Of a DNA stretch of 22,694 nucleotides, positions 18,301-22,694 are shown piece by piece. Under the pieces are notes generated by a model. It saw only the letters and a list, made by a program, of their open reading frames with translations. It was not told where the DNA came from and did not search any database. The position numbers and the translations under genes are program-made. Numbering within the stretch: the stretch's first letter is position 1; each line of letters starts with the position of its first letter. Source of the DNA: an uncultured Clostridia bacterium (GTDB lineage Bacteria; Bacillota; Clostridia; Christensenellales; Borkfalkiaceae); contig CALDMH010000145.1 of the NCBI GenBank assembly GCA_937915565.1, forward strand, positions 1-22,694, read 5' to 3'.

Positions 18301-20457
18301 CGACATCATCAACTGGTTGGTAAGGTTCTTTATCTGCTTTTCGGAAAGCTGGTCGCCGTAATTATCTTTAAGATACTGACGGATAAGAACGACTATTCCG
18401 CAAAGGTTTGGGCAAGCCATCGAAGTTCCGGAAAGTTTACCGTACCTGCATTTGCCGTTGCCGTCTTTTCCCGGAATCGCCGATTTGATGTTTCCGCCGT
18501 GAGCGGTGATTTCCGGCTTAATTCCGAGCGAAGGAGTGGGGCCCCAGCTCGAAAAGTCCGACATAAACGGACCGGCAAGGAAGTCTGCGGAGATGAAAAG
18601 CGAACCTTCCGTTTTCTTCGCAAGCTCTCTTCCGTCGTCTCTCGAAACGGAGATGGTGGGAATATGCCAGGTGTTACCCATCGACATCGAAATGTCGCCG
18701 TCTATATTGTTGTATATAATGCAGGCAATCGCGCCGTATTCCGCGGCCACGCGCGCTTTGTTTTCAAAGCTGTTCGTTCCCCTTTCCACGAGAACGAATT
18801 TGCCGGCAAGAATTTTCTTTTTAACCTCGGGGTCGTCGGTATCCGCACCCGGGTTTTCCGCCTTATACGCGTTGACGAAATCCCTGTAACATACGTCCTC
18901 GCCCGAACCCGAAACGCTTACGTACCTGAACTCGTTCTGACCGTCTTGAAGAGGCGTGCCGAGTTTTTCGAGATAATCGACGAGTTCTGCAAAGAAGTCG
19001 TTCTGTTCGACTTTCTGAACGTCGCTCGATTCGTTATAGAAGAACATTTTGCCGTCGCTCGTTTTGATATAACGCGAACGCTCGCCGCTGATGGACGCAA
19101 CCGACAAAGCCGCGTCGTAAGTGGAAGGCGAACCGACCGTTCCCGAATCGGGATTGGTAACCATATTCGTGTTACCCTGCGCCCCGCCGAAGCCTGCGCT
19201 GTAACTGTTGCTCGCCGCGGTGATAAGGCTTATTCCGCTCTCGTTGATGTTATCGTAAACCGCAGCCACGTTCGGCTTTTCGGGGTCGTCGTCACATTCT
19301 CTCGCAAATCCGCAGGACGTGCCGAGCGACATATTGATGGCGTCCACCTTGAACCTTACGGCGTCCTCCAAAGCGGCGATGATAACCTCCGTCTTTCCGC
19401 CGCTGTCAAGGTCGGGGAAAACTTTCATTAAAACGAGCTGGGTGTCCGGCGCAATACCTTTGATTTCGTCGTCCTGACCTGCGATTATGCCCGCAACGTG
19501 CGTTCCGTGCTCGCTGTCGTAAGGGAAAACGTCCGCGTCTTTATCCGCGTAATCGTAAGCAAAAGGTATTTTTTTGCTGTAATAAACGTCCTTTACTTGA
19601 AGCCCTTTGGTCGTTTGTCCCGCTTTGAGGTCGGCAAGTTTTACGACTCCGCCTTCGACGGGTTTAACCGAAAGTTCGTCCGTGCTTCCGTTTTTGCCGA
19701 TAACGAGCTTATCTTCCTTGCCGACGTAATCGTTTTCAAACACGCTGTGGCTCATATCGAAACCGGAATCGAGAACGGCGGTAACCGTTCCGAGTCCCGT
19801 ATAGTCGCTGGTGTTTTTATAAATACCGGTATCTTCAATATCGACCACGTTTTTCGGCTCGGACGAAGAATCGGTCATTTGTTCCTCAACCCTGTTGTAA
19901 GTATCGGAAAGAGCCACGGACTTGACGCCCGCAACTTTCTCTATCGCCTCCACGTTTCCGTAAACGGTGTTCACGGCGAAAGCGTTGGTAACGGTGGTGT
20001 AATTATACTCCACGCTCGTTATAAGCCCGCTCGCTTTAAGCCTCGAAATAACCTCGTTCTGTTTTTTCAGAATTTCGGCTTCCTGAACCGCGCCCGAGAA
20101 CGATTCGGCATACTCCGCAACCGATTTTGCCGCGGTCTTTCCGTCGTTGAACGTTTCGATAAGCGATTCGCCGTCGACGGCTACCATAGCGACAACCTCG
20201 TCGGTATCTTTGTAACCGCCGTTCTCGATAAGATACTGCGCCTTGATTTGCGACATAACCTGCTCTTGCGTAAGTTTTCCGTTATACTTAACCACGTTGA
20301 GCGCGGTTGAAGAAGAGCCGGTATTCGTCGACGAATCCGTCGTTTGCGATTGCGACGGCTTCTCGACGTACCCTTTCCCGTCGGCCGTAAGAGCCACGCC
20401 GAGAACGGTTGACATCATAAACAATGCGGTTATAGCAGAAATAATCTTGATTCGCAT
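12316..20457 (-). CDS. Secreted subtilisin-like (S8) protease with giant BspA-type LRR arm (2713 aa)
   Basis: The ATG at 20457 is preceded by AAAGGAG. A signal peptide covers residues 1 to about 25 and an I9-like propeptide about 87-190. The S8 triad is intact: Asp230 (AVLDSGFD), His317 (EHGTHVAG) and Ser679 (SGTSMACP), with oxyanion Asn417 (AASN). A PA-type insert at about 550-600 sits between Asn and Ser, and FSSWGP...KPEITAHGG at 635-655 plus the C5a-peptidase-like Fn3 region (about 750-925, FLAFYGDWTEAPMFD) match the lactocepin/C5a-peptidase group. Two Big2-like domains lie at about 1225-1300 and 1358-1440. About 32 BspA-type leucine-rich repeats (IGxxAFxxCxxLxxVxLP) follow, about 1475-2440. 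The last 250 residues are partly helical and end in LPFAG (2694-2698), a short hydrophobic run and KRFL, an atypical wall-sorting or membrane anchor. Expected role: extracellular cleavage of host or dietary proteins with the LRR arm as adhesin. Substrate unknown. First gene of the operon. Confidence 0.93.
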   Translation of the reverse strand: MRIKIISAITALFMMSTVLGVALTADGKGYVEKPSQSQTTDSSTNTGSSSTALNVVKYNGKLTQEQVMSQIKAQYLIENGGYKDTDEVVAMVAVDGESLIETFNDGKTAAKSVAEYAESFSGAVQEAEILKKQNEVISRLKASGLITSVEYNYTTVTNAFAVNTVYGNVEAIEKVAGVKSVALSDTYNRVEEQMTDSSSEPKNVVDIEDTGIYKNTSDYTGLGTVTAVLDSGFDMSHSVFENDYVGKEDKLVIGKNGSTDELSVKPVEGGVVKLADLKAGQTTKGLQVKDVYYSKKIPFAYDYADKDADVFPYDSEHGTHVAGIIAGQDDEIKGIAPDTQLVLMKVFPDLDSGGKTEVIIAALEDAVRFKVDAINMSLGTSCGFARECDDDPEKPNVAAVYDNINESGISLITAASNSYSAGFGGAQGNTNMVTNPDSGTVGSPSTYDAALSVASISGERSRYIKTSDGKMFFYNESSDVQKVEQNDFFAELVDYLEKLGTPLQDGQNEFRYVSVSGSGEDVCYRDFVNAYKAENPGADTDDPEVKKKILAGKFVLVERGTNSFENKARVAAEYGAIACIIYNNIDGDISMSMGNTWHIPTISVSRDDGRELAKKTEGSLFISADFLAGPFMSDFSSWGPTPSLGIKPEITAHGGNIKSAIPGKDGNGKCRYGKLSGTSMACPNLCGIVVLIRQYLKDNYGDQLSEKQIKNLTNQLMMSTAGIAINEENNPYSPRKQGAGLADITRTTTTSGYITVDGSDRSKLELKDDPNRTGVYEMKFNVVNMGETDIVYDFSLVGMTESVSTSDDKFVAETPHILGNSCKVEFEGGNGSVDGKKITVKGNAAGINANDWNSVKVKVTYTLSAEDKKYIDDRFPYGMYVEGFIKLTNDDSEVVNLNAPFLAFYGDWTEAPMFDKTYYEVETTAHDPSVSEDDKVKADYYATTPYGKYFRNYMIPLGTYLYDVDSKYGGAIPATKEKISISDTFGAIDGISVVLAGLLRGAKQMKFTLTDKVTGEELWSHIDYNALKSFSQGGTPLPYYDYLKLDSSSLHLVNNRTYELKMQGELDYGDKGYANNKRNSYSFDFVFDNEAPVLKEVSYRKEYDSVDKKDRYYVDMVIYDNHYAMSINPIVFTSNSTYAFLAKNPIPVLNGVKGGDTKVSFEITDYLDDILNDAMIPNAFAFSIDDYALNSNIYICQLPGTRGDFKFTRTGEKDSSELLILPTTEGEVVDLIQYLYTADSTVGENREYAEYLDHLIWTSSNEDIVEVKQGILKVKKAGRATVTVTEKWEGKQAVIIINAKKAEESEKVVAALASSGVKASVSGDRLESLKFSRFKTDFAFSKAAQTSDIGKTNDVNFIGATGEIKMYPGEKITLYEQMKPWYVSDKYELVYSSSNSNKVFVSQDGKVTALAEGSATIRLRAKDKTTGKFSSIQASVSVTVKSPFVIENRTLIAYKGIGETIDGKEGVVKIPDDEGILYIDSFAFCLYTTDNNVELKEDDYDSNKIPSDNIYISKVIIPEGVEEIRKYAFYNCPKLEEVVLPTSVKYIREYAFALDKKLTTIGVSDGKGNAVAGALHENVIVIGAQAFRKCEKLEKIDLSNVYALGERAFEGCASIKEVNLKNLRNTGANAFQNCTSLASVKMNEDGHTKLSTAMFVNSGLKSVKIYEKTEVPAFCFADCYDLKSVTIANSLLNVGTGAFSRCVSLTDFNYGTGVTVESFGAQAFYNATSLSRFRLPDGETKFGSYCFYMDESDEVLTAKFGKTAPQKLKNKFTTLVLGKNSKIRSIDGSTFKNTKFSTFETSGSSYYSTANNGKVLTSKDGTIYYLAATSAILGNLTVGANVKEISSGAFSGTNVTRLTLTNANIVIGDYAFEDCRNLVSITFPKNGKVTIGNYAFAYTAVATKTLSNGDTAYDYSPLTVYNFDSVKTIGDYAFRASGVKTATLNLENGANIGEGAFYQSGLESLTVKVGNGVDKETDGKTISVAGTIGVGAFNMCQKLKKIDFDRVSGTSGMLELSTLAFAQNSSLGSVTFDNVTETIPFQAFVGCTSLNSVKLYGVKKIENYAFTNCSSLVDVKFTKDGEAPTLTHIGDGAFSGNDVKADDYGAPKMTSISLPDSLEFIGEGAFIGTGLLEVTIPEKVTFLAGQDSKETDSLDKPHYSGNYVFFACSALQKVTLPASVTRIGQYMFSRCDSLRTINLENVEYIGDYAFMQTVAERRDDASVLDKIKLTSVKEIGEGAFLNCTAFSSDITAENLVKIGAYAFRYTNLSGFYAPALEEIGNNAFEGIENESFTRFVVTENLKKVGEAAFYGCTYLETFTDSFGNGGMSATVKLGDKAAVDKGSLYTKNENGKWQLTAVPANLSDITRRTVVELKVMDGTYRIAAYAAAGNRNFENIILPESVAYVGNYAFYYGLRKNEKPKGELTVFFSSYKAPVLEDNYNSTLSLSEKAKAYGILHAFPDIYGTELYYCNFIGLLGENEPITVVLPKNEVLEGYDSLPYTVYFDMENAMRSEHIAMNTNTATFIENAKLISEILESGKITLADEATIVNATSAMNASGQKEFCESFGLTEEQWEAYENVVLEAKEKVRLLKMEKASAKLKAIESKINALPDKFEMDKLEEFRALATEVGALLPEDRIVLNMTKYNAFYSSFGDYILSAEQETDALFAATSYRFKETEEEETSAKNQASSNESLPFAGSIIGLAIVAFAKRFL

Positions 20458-20519
20458 TTTTACTCCTTTCCTTGTCTTTTGCCTTCGTTTGTTGTTCTTT
20501 TGCCTTTGTTTCTTGCGTT

Positions 20520-20722
20520 TATCGTATTGGCAATCGCGGCTTTTAAAATGCGCTATCCGTTACGCGTTATCCGTTGCCACCGGCAGACGCTCCGGCGTTT
20601 TAACGCTTATCGTCTTACCGTTTTATCGTTCAGCAGTTTTGCGTTTTGCATATCGTTTTGCCACTTTATCGTTTAGTAGCTTTGGCGTTTTACATATCGT
20701 TTTGCAGCTTTTTAGCTATCGT
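20520..20722 (-). repeat. Degenerate ACGATA repeat array in the operon leader
   Basis: On the plus strand TATCGT (ACGATA in the mRNA) occurs at 20520, 20608, 20624, 20651, 20667, 20695 and 20717; the last six are spaced 16, 27, 16, 28 and 22 nt. Part of this is a 44-bp tandem duplication (units starting at 20641 and 20685, whose first 21 bases differ at one position). The array lies in the predicted 5' untranslated leader of the protease mRNA. Confidence 0.7.
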
Positions 20723-20826
20723 TTTGCAACCTTTCGGTTTTGTCGCTGCGCCACGCCGTAACCGTGCGATGCCATATATTATACTTTATACTATATTATT
20801 TTGAAGTACATAAGAAACCATTATAC

Positions 20827-20855
20827 AATATATCACAAAAAACACTCCTTGTCAA
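20827..20855 (-). promoter_or_regulatory. Sigma-A promoter of the surface protease/lipoprotein operon
   Basis: The minus strand has a perfect -35 box TTGACA (20855-20850), a 17-nt spacer, and a -10 box TATATT (20832-20827) preceded by TGA, an extended -10 element. Transcription would begin near 20820, giving a leader of about 360 nt. This is the only convincing promoter found for the five minus-strand genes. Confidence 0.85.
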
Positions 20856-20964
20856 TTTTACGCGCCACGGTTTGTTCGTTCATTATTTTATAATAGGTAT
20901 AAGCAAATTTTATACATTAAAATATACGGAAACACGGTCGTAAATTGGCGAAATCACGCATTTT

Positions 20965-20989
20965 TTGCATAAAATCGCCTTTTATGCAA
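20965..20989. promoter_or_regulatory. Perfect inverted repeat between divergent promoters, possible operator
   Basis: Ten-base arms TTGCATAAAA and TTTTATGCAA are separated by TCGCC. The site lies 110 bp upstream of the operon -35 box and about 98 bp upstream of the deoD -35 box. It could be a regulator site or a cruciform-forming sequence. The outer seven bases match the arms of the palindrome at 1115-1130, but the spacing differs. Confidence 0.4.
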
Positions 20990-21086
20990 TCCTAACGCAT
21001 ATTTTTGTGCGGTTTTACGGCTGAACGTATGCTCACACGCGCAATCGGCGAAAAAAAATTAGTGATGACAAATGAAATCCCTAGGC

Positions 21087-21115
21087 TTGTAAAAATCGCC
21101 GTTTTGTGTTATAAT
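21087..21115 (+). promoter_or_regulatory. Sigma-A promoter of deoD
   Basis: TTGTAA (21087-21092), a 17-nt spacer and a perfect TATAAT (21110-21115) with an upstream TGT extended -10 element. Transcription would start about 21121-21122, only about 11 nt before the ATG at 21133, so the leader would consist of little more than the ribosome binding site. Confidence 0.7.
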
Positions 21116-21132
21116 TTCCCAAAGAGGAAAAT

Positions 21133-21936
21133 ATGGAAAAATCGATGAATAATTTAACGGAAACGACAATGGTTTTAACGACTGCGAAAAAAGACGCTTC
21201 TGCCCCAACCGCAAAACCCCTCACGCCCACGCCGCATATCGGCGCAAAAAACGGAGATTTTGCCAAAACCGTTCTTATGCCGGGAGACCCGATGAGAGCG
21301 AAATTCATAGCCGAAAATTACCTCGAAAACGCAAAACTCGTCAACGAAGTGCGCGGAGCGTTGGGCTACACGGGTTTTTATAAAGGCAAAAGAATCTCGG
21401 TTATGACTTCGGGAATGGGACAACCCTCGATGGGGATTTATTCCTACGAACTTTTTAAGTTTTACGGGGTTGAAAACGTAATAAGAGTCGGCTCGTGCGG
21501 CGGTTTCGATAAGGATTTACACGCGAAAGACGTGGTTATCGCTCTCGGCGTATGCACCGATGGAAATTACGCAAAACAATACGGACTACCCGGAACGTTC
21601 GCCCCCATCGCGGATTTCGGACTTGCAAAAAAAGCCGCGGAAAAATGCGAGGAAAAGGGCGTGAATTTCAAAATCGGAAACGTTCTCTGCTCCGACACCT
21701 TTTATAACGACGGAAATTCGGGGCTCGAATGGACTAAAATGGGGGTTCTCGGCGTGGAAATGGAGTCCGCCGCGCTTTACTGCAACGCCGCAAGGCTCGG
21801 AAAAAAGTCGCTGTGCATTTGCGCCGTGAGCGATTCCTACGTTTACCCCGAGGAAAATCTTTCGGCAACGGAGCGGGAAAGGGCGTTTACGAACATGCTC
21901 GAAATCGCCCTCGAAACGGCTTACGACGTTTCCTGA
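21133..21936 (+). CDS. deoD: Purine nucleoside phosphorylase, DeoD type (267 aa)
   Basis: This enzyme splits purine (deoxy)ribonucleosides with phosphate into the free base and (deoxy)ribose 1-phosphate, in cytosolic purine salvage. Family hallmarks are present in order: TPHIGAKNGD (His35), LMPGDPMRAKF (Arg55), NEVRGALGYTG (Arg74), IRVGSCGG (Arg118, Ser121, phosphate site), GVEMESAAL (Glu209-Met210-Glu211, ribose contacts), and AVSDSYV with the proton-donating Asp234, followed by TERERAF. These correspond to the known active site of hexameric trimer-of-hexamer-subunit PNPs such as E. coli DeoD. The core is normal in length, but about 31 residues precede TPHI where E. coli has a start at once; the extra part is Lys/Thr/Ala/Pro-rich. 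ATG at 21133 was chosen because AGAGG lies 5 nt upstream; Met13 (21169) lacks a good site. It is divergent from the surface operon and probably unrelated to it. Confidence 0.95.
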   Translation: MEKSMNNLTETTMVLTTAKKDASAPTAKPLTPTPHIGAKNGDFAKTVLMPGDPMRAKFIAENYLENAKLVNEVRGALGYTGFYKGKRISVMTSGMGQPSMGIYSYELFKFYGVENVIRVGSCGGFDKDLHAKDVVIALGVCTDGNYAKQYGLPGTFAPIADFGLAKKAAEKCEEKGVNFKIGNVLCSDTFYNDGNSGLEWTKMGVLGVEMESAALYCNAARLGKKSLCICAVSDSYVYPEENLSATERERAFTNMLEIALETAYDVS

Positions 21937-21995
21937 CCGCTTTTCGGGTTTTAGGCTTTTAGGTAAATGAAGTCTTAAACTTCGGATTTTGCGAA

Positions 21996-22053
21996 AAAAG
22001 TCGATTTATGATGCGGTAAAATCCGACGTTAATCGACTTATAGCCCGACTTTT
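21996..22053 (+). terminator. Possible weak terminator or alternative hairpins after deoD
   Basis: AAAAGTCG (21996-22003) can pair with CGACTTTT (22046-22053), or alternatively AAGTCGATT (21998-22006) can pair with AATCGACTT (22031-22039). The two pairings exclude each other. Neither is GC-rich and the loops are long (42 and 24 nt), so termination here would be weak; the phosphatase gene may be partly co-transcribed with deoD. Confidence 0.3.
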
Positions 22054-22688
22054 GCATTTTGATTGACCTTACGAAGGCAAAGAATTACATATGGATTTTA
22101 TACGACGGATTGACTTGGCTTTTGCGGAATTTGCCGCGTCAATGAACGACGGTTACGGCATTTTAACCGCCGTTTTCAAAATAATAACTCTCTCGGGAAC
22201 AATCGGCGCGATTTTTATCGTCGCGTCGATAATTCTTGCCGTTTTCAAAAAAACGAGATTCGCAGGACTGAAAGCCGGTATGGCATTATTTTTCGGATTT
22301 CTTCTCACGAATTTGCTTTTGAAAAACGTCGTGGCTCGCCCGAGACCTTACGCCGACGTAACTTCGAGATTTTTCGAGATTTGGCAAAAAGCCGGCTCGA
22401 TGAAAGAAAGCGGTTACTCGTTCCCGTCCGGACACACGACGGCAGCCGCGGCATTTTCGGTTGCGTTGTTTTTATCGTTCAACAAAAAGTTCTCGTGGGC
22501 GTTTTTATTCATTCCTTTTGTTATGGGATTCACGAGAATTTACTTTTGCGTTCACTATGCGTCCGACGTTGCGGGAGGGTTGCTCGTGGGGTTAGTCTCG
22601 GGAGTCTGCGCGCATTTTGCAATGAACGCAACACTTAAAAAACTCGCGGCAAAAAACAACAAAAAGCTTCAATAATCGACTTATAGCC
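22030..22688. repeat. 16-bp direct repeats flanking the PAP2 gene
   Basis: TAATCGACTTATAGCC occurs exactly at 22030-22045 and again at 22673-22688, 643 bp apart, on either side of the phosphatase gene. The right copy begins with the gene's TAA stop codon. No inverted repeats or transposase accompany them. Confidence 0.6.
22091..22675 (+). CDS. PAP2-family membrane phosphatase (194 aa)
   Basis: All three signature motifs of the PAP2 / type 2 phosphatidic acid phosphatase superfamily are present: KX6RP (Lys78 to Arg85-Pro86 in KNVVARPRP), PSGH (residues 112-115 in YSFPSGHTT) and the SRX5HX3D-type motif (Thr148-Arg149, His155, Asp159, with Thr in place of Ser). His155 would be the phospho-accepting nucleophile and His115 the acid/base, by family knowledge. 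Hydrophobic segments lie at about 24-52, 57-77, 117-130, 135-151 and 158-178, so this is a multi-pass inner-membrane enzyme with its active site on the outer face. Likely substrates are lipid phosphates such as undecaprenyl pyrophosphate or phosphatidic/phosphatidylglycerol phosphate; the sequence does not decide. The ATG at 22091 has only AAGG about 13 nt upstream. It lies 154 nt after deoD on the same strand. Confidence 0.9.
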   Translation: MDFIRRIDLAFAEFAASMNDGYGILTAVFKIITLSGTIGAIFIVASIILAVFKKTRFAGLKAGMALFFGFLLTNLLLKNVVARPRPYADVTSRFFEIWQKAGSMKESGYSFPSGHTTAAAAFSVALFLSFNKKFSWAFLFIPFVMGFTRIYFCVHYASDVAGGLLVGLVSGVCAHFAMNATLKKLAAKNNKKLQ

Positions 22689-22694
22689 TTATAG

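Larger units (their letters stand above)
20458..21132. other. Divergent control region between the surface operon and deoD
   Basis: These 675 bp hold no supported gene. From right to left they contain the deoD promoter (21087-21115), a perfect inverted repeat (20965-20989), the operon promoter (20827-20855), and a leader of about 360 nt for the protease operon that carries a degenerate repeat array (20520-20722). Short open frames in the leader region follow the repeats and lack ribosome binding sites. Confidence 0.7.

Noticed and set aside
17395..19431. Long plus-strand open frame (678 codons) opposite the protease gene
   Set aside because: It is antisense to the catalytic core of the subtilase, whose motifs are unmistakable. 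No ribosome binding site or recognisable domain was found. The same holds for the plus-strand frames at 9347-10687, 15517-16203 and 16249-16947.
20520..20722. CRISPR-like array
   Set aside because: Repeat units are only about 6-21 bp, spacing is irregular, there are no unique spacers of constant length, and no cas genes are present.
20479..20943. Small plus-strand open frames in the operon leader region
   Set aside because: They coincide with the ACGATA repeats and the promoter, are leucine/cysteine/phenylalanine-rich low-complexity translations, and lack ribosome binding sites.
22030..22688. Insertion sequence or transposon bounded by direct repeats
   Set aside because: The enclosed gene is a PAP2 phosphatase, not a transposase, and there are no terminal inverted repeats, so mobility cannot be claimed.

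Overview
The window looks like chromosomal DNA of an uncultured, probably gut-associated Gram-positive bacterium of the Clostridia (Bacillota). The reasons are strong AGGAGG-type ribosome binding sites, textbook sigma-A promoters, four lipoprotein signal peptides ending in a lipobox Cys, CxxC repeat modules and BspA-type leucine-rich repeats of the kind common in clostridial surface proteins, and a lactocepin-like subtilase. This placement is inference from gene style; no marker gene settles the genus. I see no rRNA, tRNA, CRISPR array, integrase or insertion sequence.

Layout. (1) Positions 1-763, minus strand: the N-terminal part of a surface lipoprotein built of tandem CxxC modules. It runs off the left edge and has its own promoter near 972-1000. 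(2) Positions 1257-20457, minus strand: a five-gene operon transcribed right to left, with a sigma-A promoter at 20827-20855, a leader of about 360 nt, and an intrinsic terminator at about 1181-1218. In order of transcription it encodes a 2713-residue secreted subtilisin-like protease fused to two Ig-like domains and about 32 BspA-type leucine-rich repeats; a small single-pass membrane protein; two large paralogous lipoproteins (932 and 948 residues); and a 1565-residue lipoprotein with eight divergent Ig-like repeats. (3) Positions 21133-22675, plus strand, divergent: a purine nucleoside phosphorylase (deoD type) and a PAP2-family membrane phosphatase, both ordinary housekeeping-type genes.

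How the genes may work together. All five operon products are predicted to be exported and to stay at, or be tethered to, the outer face of the membrane. The gaps are short (11-59 nt), ribosome binding sites sit on or next to upstream stop codons, and only one clear promoter and one clear terminator were found. A co-expressed surface assembly is therefore the simplest reading: a protease with a long adhesive LRR arm, plus membrane-tethered lipoproteins carrying Ig/FN3 spacers and beta-rich domains that could bind ligands or peptides. This is the most likely candidate for an undescribed system here. The enzyme core is a known family; the accessory proteins are not recognisable to me as named families, and their link to the protease rests on gene order only.
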